Shown piece after piece: positions 27,125 through 36,793 of a stretch of DNA of 64,000 bases. Origin of the DNA: Methylomonas sp. AM2-LC (lineage in GTDB: Bacteria; Pseudomonadota; Gammaproteobacteria; Methylococcales; Methylomonadaceae); NCBI RefSeq assembly GCF_039904985.1, contig NZ_CP157005.1, positions 682,001 through 746,000 of the forward strand, read 5' to 3'. Position numbers and translations under genes: made by a program. A model generated the notes under the pieces. That model was given only the letters and a program-made list of their open reading frames with translations, ran no database searches and had not been told where the DNA came from. Positions within the stretch are counted from its first letter, which is position 1; the number at the start of each line of letters is the position of its first letter.

Positions 27125-28114
27125 ATGAAAAAAACCTTTCAGCTAAAATCGCTCATCCTTGGATTTGGATTTTTATCTGGCGCTATCCTATCAGTTCCAG
27201 CAATAGCGGTACCTGCAACTTTAGACGCTTCTCTACCTGAATATAAACAGGCAAGTGGTATTTCTGGCAACATTTCCAGCGTAGGCTCAGATACTTTGGC
27301 GAACTTAATGACGCTGTGGGCTGAAGAATTTGGTAAAATTTATCCAAACGTCAATATTCAAATTCAGGCTGCTGGTTCGTCAACTGCTCCACCCGCATTA
27401 TCTGAAGGTACAGCTAATTTGGGGCCGATGAGTCGCAAAATGAAAGATAATGAAATTGATGACTTTGAAAGTAAATACGGTTATAAACCAACCGCAATAC
27501 CTGTCGCTATTGACGCTTTGGCCGTTTTTGTGAATAAAGACAATCCCATCAAAGGATTATCTATTCCACAAGTTGATGCCATTATGTCTTCAACCCGTAA
27601 ATGTGGCTATGCTAACGATGTCACTACATGGGGGGAGCTGGGTCTGACTGGAGGGTGGGCGAGCAAGTCTATTCAATTGTATGGTCGTAACTCAGTGTCA
27701 GGAACCTATGGTTTCTTTAAAGACGAAGCATTGTGCAAAGGCGATTTCAAAAGCAATGTTAACGAACAACCTGGTTCGGCCTCTGTTGTTCAGGGCATCA
27801 CTACTTCAGCCAATGGTATTGGCTATTCAGGTATAGGTTATTCAACCTCTGGTGTTAAAGCGGTGGCGCTTGCTCACAAAGAAGGCAGTCCTTTTATAGA
27901 ACCTACGCCAGAAAATGCAACCTCTGGTGCTTATCCATTGTCTAGATTCTTATATATCTATGTCAATAAAAAACCAAATGAGTCATTGGCTCCTTTGGAA
28001 AAAGAATTTTTAAAAATGGTTTTATCTAAAACAGGTCAGCAAGTAGTGATTAAAGATGGTTACATTCCATTACCTGCCAAAGCCGTAGAAAAAGCGTTAA
28101 CCTTGCTCCAATAG
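27125..28114 (+). CDS. pstS: Phosphate ABC transporter substrate-binding protein
   Basis: A 329-residue periplasmic phosphate-binding protein with a signal peptide ([20 protein letters not shown]). Binding-site segments [34 protein letters not shown] and [13 protein letters not shown] match PstS-type proteins. It delivers phosphate to PstCAB. The ATG at 27125, just before a typical signal peptide, is chosen over an earlier in-frame start (27062) that would overlap the promoter. A PHO box is upstream and a terminator hairpin downstream, which fits a highly expressed first gene of the pst operon. Confidence 0.95.
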   Translation: MKKTFQLKSLILGFGFLSGAILSVPAIAVPATLDASLPEYKQASGISGNISSVGSDTLANLMTLWAEEFGKIYPNVNIQIQAAGSSTAPPALSEGTANLGPMSRKMKDNEIDDFESKYGYKPTAIPVAIDALAVFVNKDNPIKGLSIPQVDAIMSSTRKCGYANDVTTWGELGLTGGWASKSIQLYGRNSVSGTYGFFKDEALCKGDFKSNVNEQPGSASVVQGITTSANGIGYSGIGYSTSGVKAVALAHKEGSPFIEPTPENATSGAYPLSRFLYIYVNKKPNESLAPLEKEFLKMVLSKTGQQVVIKDGYIPLPAKAVEKALTLLQ

Positions 28115-28234
28115 TTTTATATAAACAAGGATGATAAAAAGGGAGTAATTTGCAAGGATGCAGCAAAGGATGGCTAGGTCAAATCCTGAGTTTCTATCCC
28201 ACAGAGACTCTATAAATCTGATTTTGGTATACTA

Positions 28235-28270
28235 AAGCTGATGACTGCGAGTGTTGTCGTCAGCTTTTCT
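28235..28270 (+). terminator. Hairpin terminator or attenuator between pstS and pstC
   Basis: An 11-base stem (AAGCTGATGAC with GTCGTCAGCTT, one G-T pair) followed by TTTTCT. It probably ends most transcripts after pstS, giving more binding protein than permease. Confidence 0.85.
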
Positions 28271-28325
28271 ATTATAACGTCGTGCTTCGGCACAATGGCG
28301 AAACGATTACTTATGACTATTTATT

Positions 28326-30605
28326 ATGTCTGAAGAACTCTCAACACCGATATACACTTCGCTAATACACAACGCTAAAAGCGATCGCCACCAACGCTGG
28401 CGGCTTTTAAAGGATAAGTTAGCTACTTATTTTGTAACGGCTGGCGGTTTAAGCATTATCCTTGCTATAGTTTTAATATTTTTTTATTTGTTGTATGTGG
28501 TTTTTCCACTTTTATTGCCTGCGCATGCAGAAGCCGTTAATCGTTACGCTGTACCTGAAATAAGTCTTGGTAAAACTTTGCATTTGGGTATGGAAGAACA
28601 AAACGAAATTGCGGTACGATTTACTGAAACCGGAAGTGCAGTTTTCTTCAAAGTTGCCGATGGCAGCACGATTTTAATTGAAAAGCTGCCGATTCCTGAC
28701 CAAGTACAAATTGTTAGTTTTAACCACGGTAGCCACGACAAAGATATAGTCGCTTATGGGCTGTCAGATGGCCGTTGTCTGATTGTTAAACATGATTACA
28801 GACAATCGTTTGTCGCCGGCAAACGCTCTATTACGCCATCGCTACAATATCCGTTAGGTAAAGAGCCGATTATAGTAGACAGTAAAGGTGCTGCGTTAAG
28901 CAAAATTGAAGTTAAGCTTAGCGAAAAAAACAATGTGGTCGTGGCAAAAACCAGTGACAATCGCATTGTGTTAACAAATTTGAGTAAGAAAGCTTCGCTT
29001 TTTGACGATGAAGCCAGCCTGGATCGTAGTGAAACCGAAATCGTTGAAGTAGGTAATGTAGTCGATTTTATTTTGGTAGATAAAGAGCTAAAAAATCTCT
29101 ATCTGGCCAATAAGCAAGGTGACCTCACTATTATCGATATTGCGGATAAAAATACACCCACTCTAAAACATAAACTCAATGTTATTAATCAGGGCGCTAC
29201 TATCACGTCCATGGAGTTTTTGAATGGAGATATTTCATTACTGATTGGTGATAGTAGCGGTTTATTATCGCAATGGAGCATGATTCGTGATGAAAAAAAT
29301 CATTTTAATGTGGAAAAATTGCGGGCTTTTAAAATATCGGATGTAGCCGTGGTGGCTATCAATGCTGAACAACGTCGCAAAGGTATGCTGGTCGCCGATG
29401 CCAAGGGTAATATTGGCATTTATAATACCACCGCAGAACGGGAATTGATCAAAGAGCAAGTGACGCAAGGAACGCCATTGGCATTGACCTTGTCGCCTCG
29501 CGCTAATGCATTTCTGATGGAATCAAGTGATGGCATCATTAACTACTGGTCAGTTGAAAACGAACATCCTGAAGTGTCAATGTCCTCATTATGGCAAAAA
29601 GTCTGGTATGAAAGTTATTCTCATCCCGATTATATTTGGCAATCTTCCTCCGCCAGTAATGATTTCGAACCGAAAATGAGTTTAATTCCATTGGTTTTCG
29701 GGACCATCAAAGCCTCGTTTTATGCCATGCTGGTCGCCGTGCCGCTGTCTTTGTTTGGTGCGATTTATACAGGCTACTTTATGGCGCCGCAGATTCGTCA
29801 ATACGTTAAACCGGGTATTGAAATTATGGGGGCTTTACCCACAGTAATTTTAGGTTTTCTGGCCGGGTTATGGTTGGCACCATTCATTGAATTGCATTTA
29901 ACGGGTATTTTTACCTTACTCATCTTCGTACCTTTAGGGGTGATGATTTTTTCTTATGTTTGGCAAACTATACCTAAAAGCTATAGAGATAAAATACCTG
30001 AAGGTTGGGATTTTCTATTGTTAATACCTGTGGTTATTTTTAGTGGTTTGTTGGCATTTCAACTCAGTCCTGGCATCGATAATCTGTTCTTCAATGGCGA
30101 TTTACGCAATTGGATGAGTAGTACATATGGTATTGGCTACGATCAGCGTAATACACTGGTAGTTGGTTTGGCAATGGGATTTGCAGTAATACCCATGATA
30201 TTTTCAATTGCTGAGGATGCAATATTCAGTGTACCCAAACATCTGACGACAGGCTCTTTAGCTTTAGGGGCAACCCCTTGGCAAACCATGATTAAAGTGG
30301 TGTTATTGACTGCTAGCCCTGGCATATTCTCGGCAATTATGATTGGTTTTGGTCGGGCTGTTGGCGAGACCATGATTGTGCTTATGGCTACCGGAAATAC
30401 GCCAGTGATGGATTTAAGTATTTTTCAGGGTTTGCGCACTTTGTCTGCCAATATTGCAGTGGAAATGCCGGAAGCTGAAGTGAACAGCACACATTATCGG
30501 GTATTGTTTTTTGCGGCTTTAGTTCTATTTATGTTTACCTTTATCGTAAATACCTTGGCCGAGATAGTCCGTCAGAATTTAAGACAAAAATACAGTTCAT
30601 TATGA
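28326..30605 (+). CDS. pstC: Phosphate ABC transporter permease PstC with large periplasmic domain
   Basis: A 759-residue inner-membrane permease of the phosphate importer. The first membrane helix is at about residues 38-60. A beta-rich periplasmic domain of about 350 residues (65-420) follows, with repeated LLIGDSSGLLSQW- and ADAKGNIGIYNTT-like strands that resemble a beta-propeller. The permease domain is at about 455-755, with the loop GSLALGATPWQTMIKVV that contacts PstB. Enteric PstC is about 320 residues; the long form occurs in pseudomonads and other gammaproteobacteria. Its stop overlaps the pstA start by four bases (ATGA). Confidence 0.94.
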   Translation: MSEELSTPIYTSLIHNAKSDRHQRWRLLKDKLATYFVTAGGLSIILAIVLIFFYLLYVVFPLLLPAHAEAVNRYAVPEISLGKTLHLGMEEQNEIAVRFTETGSAVFFKVADGSTILIEKLPIPDQVQIVSFNHGSHDKDIVAYGLSDGRCLIVKHDYRQSFVAGKRSITPSLQYPLGKEPIIVDSKGAALSKIEVKLSEKNNVVVAKTSDNRIVLTNLSKKASLFDDEASLDRSETEIVEVGNVVDFILVDKELKNLYLANKQGDLTIIDIADKNTPTLKHKLNVINQGATITSMEFLNGDISLLIGDSSGLLSQWSMIRDEKNHFNVEKLRAFKISDVAVVAINAEQRRKGMLVADAKGNIGIYNTTAERELIKEQVTQGTPLALTLSPRANAFLMESSDGIINYWSVENEHPEVSMSSLWQKVWYESYSHPDYIWQSSSASNDFEPKMSLIPLVFGTIKASFYAMLVAVPLSLFGAIYTGYFMAPQIRQYVKPGIEIMGALPTVILGFLAGLWLAPFIELHLTGIFTLLIFVPLGVMIFSYVWQTIPKSYRDKIPEGWDFLLLIPVVIFSGLLAFQLSPGIDNLFFNGDLRNWMSSTYGIGYDQRNTLVVGLAMGFAVIPMIFSIAEDAIFSVPKHLTTGSLALGATPWQTMIKVVLLTASPGIFSAIMIGFGRAVGETMIVLMATGNTPVMDLSIFQGLRTLSANIAVEMPEAEVNSTHYRVLFFAALVLFMFTFIVNTLAEIVRQNLRQKYSSL

Positions 30606-32254
30606 TTAAAGCATGGTTTAAAAGTGGTTTGCCGTGGATATGGATGACCGGCGCAGCAGTCAGTATTAACCTGATATTGGTAATAGGTCTTTTAACTTTG
30701 ATTGCCGTTAGGGGGCTTGGGCATTTTTGGCCTGCTGATATAGTCGAATATCGTTATCAGGAGGGAAAGTCGCCGGAGACATTAATTATCGGTGAAGATG
30801 TCGCAAGCTCGTTGCTAGCAGCAGCTCAAGCAAGAGCGGCTGGGCATGAAGTATTGGATAATGGGGAATATTTACTTCAACATCTGGTTAAAACCGGTAA
30901 CCGCGACATTCTTGGTAGTGATTTTCGCTGGATTCAAGATCAATATATAGTCAACCAATCAACACCTGACGACTTAATCAGTGTTGAACGCAGGGAATGG
31001 GGTAATTTTTATGGAAGACTGTTAGGAGTAAAAGAAAATGGCAAACTGCTTGAAGGCCAGCAAACATGGACACTTGCTCAAGAAAAATTGGAAACAGCAT
31101 TAAAATTACATGCAGAAATAGATGCACTACAAGATAAACATGTGGGTGCCATAAATTACAATCTGGAGCGTTTACGCTTAAAACAACGTAGTTTAGAACT
31201 CAAAAACCAATGGAACAGTACCTACCAACAAGAGTTTGCAACAAAAAAATTAACCTATGAGCAAGAATATAAAGTTTTACAAGAGCAAATAAACCAACTG
31301 ACTAAAGAGCTCAAACGGTTTAGCATTGTAGTTACGGATGCTGAGCATCATGAAATAAACATTCCATTTGCTAGAATCGTTAAATTGACACATCCTAATC
31401 AAATGAGTGTTTTTGACAAATGTGTCGAATATGTTTCTAACTTTATTGCTTTTATAAGTGAAGATCCACGCGAAGCGAATACAGAAGGTGGGATCTTTCC
31501 CGCCATATTCGGTACAGTGCTAATGGTGATATTAATGGCAGTTGTCGTAACTCCTTTCGGTGTTATTGCTGCCGTTTATTTGCGTGAATATGCCAAACAA
31601 GGTTTTATTACACGTATTATTAGAATTGCAGTAAACAATCTTGCGGGTGTACCGTCAATTGTTTATGGTGTTTTCGGTTTGGGATTTTTTGTCTATATTA
31701 TCGGTGGTGGAATTGATCGGGTTTTCTTTCCAGAAGCAGCACCTGCTCCCGTGTTTGGCACACCAGGATTGTTGTGGTCTGCCTTGACATTAGCGTTGTT
31801 AACTTTACCCGTAGTGATAGTGGCTACTGAAGAAGGTTTGTCACGGATACCTAAGTCGATACGCGAGGGGAGTTTGGCTTTGGGTGCCACCAAGGCAGAA
31901 ACTTTATGGCGCACTATTTTACCAATGGCGAGCCCTGCAATCATGACTGGTTTAATTCTTGCGGTAGCTCGTGCAGCCGGTGAAGTGGCACCACTTATGT
32001 TGGTGGGTGTGGTTAAACTCGCACCAACCTTACCTTTAGATGGAAACTTTCCGTATCTGCATCTGGATAGAAAGTTTATGCATCTTGGTTTTCACATTTA
32101 CGATGTTGGTTTCCAAAGCCCTAATGTAGAGGCTGCGCGTCCTTTGGTTTATGCAACTTCGTTGTTGCTGGTAATGGTTATTGTTGGACTTAATATGTTT
32201 GCCATTACCATCCGAAATAATCTGCGGGAAAAATATCGCGCTCTGGAAAATTAA
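30602..32254 (+). CDS. pstA: Phosphate ABC transporter permease PstA with coiled-coil insert
   Basis: A 550-residue permease partner of PstC. After an N-terminal helix (residues about 15-40) comes a periplasmic insert of about 250 residues that is strongly helical and charged (about 150-245, with KQRSLELKNQWNSTYQQEF, coiled-coil like). The permease domain is at about 300-545 with GSLALGATKAETLWRTILP, the ATPase-contact loop. Enteric PstA is about 300 residues, so the insert doubles the protein. Start and stop couple it to pstC (4-base overlap) and pstB follows after 36 bases. Confidence 0.94.
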   Translation: MIKAWFKSGLPWIWMTGAAVSINLILVIGLLTLIAVRGLGHFWPADIVEYRYQEGKSPETLIIGEDVASSLLAAAQARAAGHEVLDNGEYLLQHLVKTGNRDILGSDFRWIQDQYIVNQSTPDDLISVERREWGNFYGRLLGVKENGKLLEGQQTWTLAQEKLETALKLHAEIDALQDKHVGAINYNLERLRLKQRSLELKNQWNSTYQQEFATKKLTYEQEYKVLQEQINQLTKELKRFSIVVTDAEHHEINIPFARIVKLTHPNQMSVFDKCVEYVSNFIAFISEDPREANTEGGIFPAIFGTVLMVILMAVVVTPFGVIAAVYLREYAKQGFITRIIRIAVNNLAGVPSIVYGVFGLGFFVYIIGGGIDRVFFPEAAPAPVFGTPGLLWSALTLALLTLPVVIVATEEGLSRIPKSIREGSLALGATKAETLWRTILPMASPAIMTGLILAVARAAGEVAPLMLVGVVKLAPTLPLDGNFPYLHLDRKFMHLGFHIYDVGFQSPNVEAARPLVYATSLLLVMVIVGLNMFAITIRNNLREKYRALEN

Positions 32255-32290
32255 CTTGCTTACATTACCCAATACGCTTGGATCAATACG

Positions 32291-33124
32291 ATGACAACAG
32301 CACCCATACGCACACACGGCATAAATATCAGCGCTTTGAATCGTGACGATAAATCACCGGATGAGAAAATCGAAACGTGCATCAAGATTGAGAATCTTGA
32401 TCTTTTTTACGGCAATAAACAGGCATTACATAATGTAAATATGGAAATGCCCAGAAAAAAAGTTACGGCATATATAGGCCCCAGTGGCTGTGGGAAATCC
32501 ACTTTACTACGCTGTATCAACAGAATGAACGATCTAGTTGATGGAGTATCCATAAAAGGTAAAATTTTACTGGATAACGAAGATATTTATGATAAATCAG
32601 TCAATGTCGCGGCTCTTCGCCGGCGCGTTGGTATGGTTTTTCAAAAGCCTAACCCATTCCCTAAAACTATCTATGAGAATGTTGCTTATGGTTTAAGAAT
32701 TCAGGGTATAAATGATAGGCAAATTCTGGATGAAGTTGTTGAAAAGTCCCTACGTGGAGCTGCATTATGGGATGAAGTTAAGCATCGCTTGAATGATAAT
32801 GCGCTAGGCATGTCTGGTGGTCAACAGCAACGATTAGTTATTGCTAGAGCAATTGCCATTGAACCGGAAGTTATATTGCTTGACGAGCCAGCATCGGCCT
32901 TAGATCCTATTTCAACCTTGAAAATTGAAGAATTAATCAATGAGTTAAAGGATCAATATACTATAGTTATCGTGACACATAATATGCAACAAGCTGCTCG
33001 AGTTTCTGACTATACAGCATTTATGTATATGGGTGAGTTGATTGAATTTGGTGAAACGAGTGAACTGTTTACCAATCCAGTCAAAAAACAAACCGAAGAT
33101 TATATCACTGGTCGCTACGGTTAA
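32291..33124 (+). CDS. pstB: Phosphate ABC transporter ATP-binding protein
   Basis: A 277-residue ATPase that powers PstCA. Walker A is GPSGCGKST (near residue 63), the Q-loop lies in [20 protein letters not shown], the signature is MSGGQQQR, Walker B is [12 protein letters not shown], and the switch His is in [11 protein letters not shown]. The N-terminal 30 residues are an extension before the usual [11 protein letters not shown] start. It belongs to the pst operon, between pstA and phoU. Confidence 0.97.
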   Translation: MTTAPIRTHGINISALNRDDKSPDEKIETCIKIENLDLFYGNKQALHNVNMEMPRKKVTAYIGPSGCGKSTLLRCINRMNDLVDGVSIKGKILLDNEDIYDKSVNVAALRRRVGMVFQKPNPFPKTIYENVAYGLRIQGINDRQILDEVVEKSLRGAALWDEVKHRLNDNALGMSGGQQQRLVIARAIAIEPEVILLDEPASALDPISTLKIEELINELKDQYTIVIVTHNMQQAARVSDYTAFMYMGELIEFGETSELFTNPVKKQTEDYITGRYG

Positions 33125-33139
33125 TTAGGAGACAACTTG

Positions 33140-33859
33140 ATGGACAGTAATAAAATTAAACAACACATTTCCCGCCAATTCAATGAGGAGATGGAGGACA
33201 TTCGTAACAAAGTTTTAGCTATGGGTGGATTGGTAGAGCAACAAGTTGATCTGGCAACAAAAGCTTTTATGGGTTACGACATGGAGAGTGCAGAAACTGT
33301 GGTGCAACAAGATCAACTGGTAAACGAGCTGGAAAAAAACATTGATCATGAATGCACAGAAATTATGGCTAAGCGTCAACCTGCAGCATTTGATCTTCGT
33401 ATGTTGATTGCCACGATTAAAATCATCACTGATCTGGAGCGCATTGGCGATGAAGCCGCTAGAATTGCGCGTATGACTATGCGTCTTGAGGGATCTGATT
33501 ATTATCAGGATAAATATTACGAAATTGAGCATCTTCTGGAACTGGTTAGAGACATGCTTAATGGCGCGCTAGATGCGTATGCAAGGTCTGATGTTGAGGA
33601 AGTTATAGAAATTACCGCACAAGATGCTAAGGTTGATAGAGAATACACAAGTATCACTCGGCAACTAATTACTCAAATGATGGAAAACCCTAGAAACATC
33701 ACGCGGGCGTTAGATATGTTATGGACTGCCAGAGCGCTGGAGCGTATAGGCGACCATTCTTGTAACGTTTGTGAGCATGTTATTTATATGGTTAAGGGCA
33801 AAGATGTTAGGCATGTCAGCCGAGAAGAACTTGAAAAAACTGTCAAAACTGTTCGGTAA
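33140..33859 (+). CDS. phoU: Phosphate regulatory protein PhoU
   Basis: A 239-residue all-helical protein with two PhoU repeats (about residues 20-105 and 120-210), each with the metal-binding E/D-rich motif: DLERIGDEAARIA in the first and ALERIGDHSCNVCEH in the second. PhoU links the transporter to the PhoR/PhoB system and restrains uptake when phosphate is plentiful. The ATG at 33140 has AGGAG 8 bases upstream and is preferred over a TTG at 33137. It is the last gene of the operon, 15 bases after pstB. No phoB or phoR lies in the window. Confidence 0.96.
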   Translation: MDSNKIKQHISRQFNEEMEDIRNKVLAMGGLVEQQVDLATKAFMGYDMESAETVVQQDQLVNELEKNIDHECTEIMAKRQPAAFDLRMLIATIKIITDLERIGDEAARIARMTMRLEGSDYYQDKYYEIEHLLELVRDMLNGALDAYARSDVEEVIEITAQDAKVDREYTSITRQLITQMMENPRNITRALDMLWTARALERIGDHSCNVCEHVIYMVKGKDVRHVSREELEKTVKTVR

Positions 33860-34078
33860 ACACTCTTTAGAGAACTAAGCTGGAATAATGGGCTTTTATA
33901 TCCAATTATAGTGAAAGGGTTAACAGAGTGTTTGGCCAGCGCTCTCCTTTCCTTTCTTCGATCATTTTGCAATAAAGACAAAATAGATTATTAACTTTTT
34001 AAGACATTTTTTGGCAGCATTATGGATTAGAATACTGGTGCTTGTCGTCACTTAACGCCATTTCACGGGAGAACTTTT

Positions 34079-35374
34079 ATGGCTGACAAAAAAATCTTCC
34101 TACAACAGGACTTTCAGGATCAACAGCATGAGCTGCCTGTGTTATCGGGTACTTTAGGCTCTGATGTTATTGATATTCGCCGACTCTATGCAGAGACGGG
34201 ATTATTTACTTATGATCCTGGTTTTACGTCTACAGCAAGCTGTACTTCCAAAATCACCTATATAGATGGTGAAGCTGGCATATTATTGTACAGAGGTTAT
34301 CCGATTGAACAACTAGCGGAAAAATGTGATTTTCTTGAGGTCTGCTATCTACTTCTGAAAGGTGAGCTACCTAAGGGTGGTGAAATGAAAGGTTTCGTCA
34401 CCAGCATAAGTCAACATGTGATGGTTCATGAGCAGTTAAGCAGGTTTTACAGTGGCTTCCGTAGGGATGCTCATCCTATGGCTGTGCTAGTCGGTGTGGT
34501 GGGCGCATTATCGGCTTTCTACCACGATGTGATGGATATTACTAGTAAGGAGGATCGATATATATCAGCAATTCGTTTGATTGCAAAAATGCCTACCATA
34601 GTAGCAATGTGTTACAAATACAGTATTGGTATGCCATTTATGTATCCTAAGCGCAAATTGGGTTATGCCGAAAACTTTTTACGCATGATGATGGGCGATC
34701 CTTGTGATGAGTATATGGCTAATCCGGTGTTGGTCAGAGCCCTAGATAGGATTTTGATTTTGCACGCAGATCATGAACAAAATGCTTCAACCTCAACGGT
34801 GCGTTTAGCCGGTTCCAGTGGTGCAAATCCTTACGCTTGTGTGGCAGCAGGCATTGCATGCTTATGGGGGGCGGCGCACGGAGGAGCAAATGAAGCTGTG
34901 TTAAATATGTTAGAAGAAATAGGTGATGTGTCTCGAATTGGCGAATTCGTCAATAAGGCCAAAGATAAAAATGATTCGTTTCGCTTGATGGGTTTTGGTC
35001 ATCGTGTTTACAAAAATTACGATCCACGTGCAAAATTAATGCGGGAAACGTGTTATGAAGTATTGAACGAATTGGACTTACACGATAATAAACTGTTCAA
35101 ATTAGCTATGGAGTTGGAACGCATTGCTCTGGAAGATCCCTATTTTGTCGAGAGGAAACTGTATCCCAATGTGGATTTTTATTCAGGGATTGTGTTACGG
35201 GCGTTAGGTATTCCTACCGATATGTTTACTGCTATTTTCGCTATGGCCAGATCTGTTGGCTGGATTGCGCAGTGGGATGAGATGATCGCTGATCCTGAAC
35301 TTAAAATAGGCCGTCCTCGTCAACTTTATCAAGGTGTAGGTAAGCGTGATGTTTTGTCTATTTCAAATCGTTAA
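34079..35374 (+). CDS. gltA: Citrate synthase
   Basis: A 431-residue type II (hexameric, Gram-negative) citrate synthase, condensing acetyl-CoA and oxaloacetate. Active-site segments are [13 protein letters not shown] (first His), [17 protein letters not shown] (second His) and [13 protein letters not shown] (catalytic Asp). The N-terminal domain with [16 protein letters not shown] is typical of the NADH-sensitive Gram-negative enzyme, though regulation is not shown by sequence alone. CACGGGAG sits about 8 bases before the ATG. It stands alone: phoU is upstream and a long noncoding stretch downstream. Confidence 0.97.
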   Translation: MADKKIFLQQDFQDQQHELPVLSGTLGSDVIDIRRLYAETGLFTYDPGFTSTASCTSKITYIDGEAGILLYRGYPIEQLAEKCDFLEVCYLLLKGELPKGGEMKGFVTSISQHVMVHEQLSRFYSGFRRDAHPMAVLVGVVGALSAFYHDVMDITSKEDRYISAIRLIAKMPTIVAMCYKYSIGMPFMYPKRKLGYAENFLRMMMGDPCDEYMANPVLVRALDRILILHADHEQNASTSTVRLAGSSGANPYACVAAGIACLWGAAHGGANEAVLNMLEEIGDVSRIGEFVNKAKDKNDSFRLMGFGHRVYKNYDPRAKLMRETCYEVLNELDLHDNKLFKLAMELERIALEDPYFVERKLYPNVDFYSGIVLRALGIPTDMFTAIFAMARSVGWIAQWDEMIADPELKIGRPRQLYQGVGKRDVLSISNR

Positions 35375-35912
35375 GTATGAAAAATAATTAAGTTTCATGC
35401 TGCTAGTGTTACACAAGTAGTTTAGCTATAAACTATACACCCAGTTGATCAGTAACCCAGCTTTTGATGCTGGGCTTGCTGACAGAGGGTGGCGTGAATA
35501 TGTTCGTGTAGGCTTGTTGCTATCAACAACTTTAGCATCAATGGGGTTGTTTTGTTGGTAATAAAAGCAACTAGTTACGATTGATTGTTTATTATGGATT
35601 GATTGTTTTCGGCGGGAAAGGATATTAAAACTATCAAGAATTCTGCTAATCCGTTATTTACGTGTACCATGCCGGGATAGTATAGAAAACTAATTGTTTA
35701 TAATCTATTTCAGAAAGGCCATATTATTTATATACATTTAGGTGTTTCTTGATTAGACCGTTTTCATCGAAGTAGGTTAGGTTTATATTTTATCTATTCT
35801 TCTTTGGGCGCGCGTGGGTTGTGATTGTTAGAATAATTAGCGAAACTCAGTAATCAGTTACACAGTATCAGAGTGTTGGTTATCCAATACGACTCTCACT
35901 ACATATTAAGCA
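35375..35912. other. Noncoding stretch after gltA
   Basis: 538 bases with no convincing gene. CCCAGC (35456-35461) pairs with GCTGGG (35469-35474) as a modest hairpin without a T-run, possibly the gltA terminator. ATTGATTGTTT occurs twice near 35580-35610. The promoter of the next gene must lie at the right end. Confidence 0.5.
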
Positions 35913-36668
35913 ATGTTAACTTTTGGTAATGTAATTATGTTCAGAAAACAAAATGAGTGTTACAAAAGCCTAGGTATTGCGGCAGCGCCAGGTACACATG
36001 TTGCGGTTGCCGATATGGTTTGTAAATATTGTGTGCCTAATCAGTCAATTCTTGAATTAGGTGCTTATACAGGGGCAATGATAGAGCGTCTGCATGATAT
36101 TGGTTACCACAAAATTGTTGCTGCAGATTTAGATAATCATTTAACCATTAGTGATGTTTCTCATGTGCAATGTGATTTCAATAAGGAATTTTCTCTATTC
36201 TTTGGTGAACAGCGCTTTGATTGCATCATAGCCTCTGAAGTGATTGAACATCTAAACGACGTTAGAGCTTTTTTAAAGCAGTGTTTTGCATTATTAAATA
36301 ATGATGGAATATTAATTATAACTACACCCAATATTGGTTTTTTTGAAGGTAGAGTGAAGTTTTTTTTGAAAGGAGAGTTGTGGGGGTTTGGGGCAAAAAA
36401 TTATCTTATTCAGCGGCATATATCACCTATTTCACTAGAGCAATTTCCTTTACTTCTTCAGGAATCAGGGTTTTCAACATTAGAGATTTTTACTGCTGCC
36501 TCATTCGCTACCCGATTAAGAAAGCTTGTCACTAGCATTCTCTGGATTCCAATGAGAATCATATTTGGGCCATTTGTGCTGGGAGAAACCGTTGTGTGTA
36601 TCGGGAAAAAGTCATCTGAGTCGATAGGAAGCTTTCAAAGTGCAGATTTGTGGAAAAAGTCTAGATAA
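35913..36668 (+). CDS. Class I SAM-dependent methyltransferase
   Basis: A 251-residue protein of the Methyltransf_23/UbiG-like type. SAM motif I is ILELGAYTGAMIERL (near residue 45), an acidic end of strand 2 is AADLDN, and motif post-I/II is CIIASEVIEHLNDVRAF, followed by GILIITTPN. The C-terminal part contains a hydrophobic helix (LVTSILWIPMRIIFGPFVLG), so it may associate with the membrane. Such proteins often methylate lipids, quinones or glycans; the substrate is not readable. Two starts are possible, 35913 or 35937; neither has a good ribosome site. It stands alone between long noncoding flanks. Confidence 0.8.
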   Translation: MLTFGNVIMFRKQNECYKSLGIAAAPGTHVAVADMVCKYCVPNQSILELGAYTGAMIERLHDIGYHKIVAADLDNHLTISDVSHVQCDFNKEFSLFFGEQRFDCIIASEVIEHLNDVRAFLKQCFALLNNDGILIITTPNIGFFEGRVKFFLKGELWGFGAKNYLIQRHISPISLEQFPLLLQESGFSTLEIFTAASFATRLRKLVTSILWIPMRIIFGPFVLGETVVCIGKKSSESIGSFQSADLWKKSR

Positions 36669-36793
36669 GCTGTACGTAAATTGTAGTTAAATACTAGTCA
36701 TCAGTCAGTTGGTTAACCATTATTTGTAATAAACTTGCCTAATTCTGCGCTTAAGTTTGTTGATAGATGTTAGTGACAGAACTATGCTCATTA

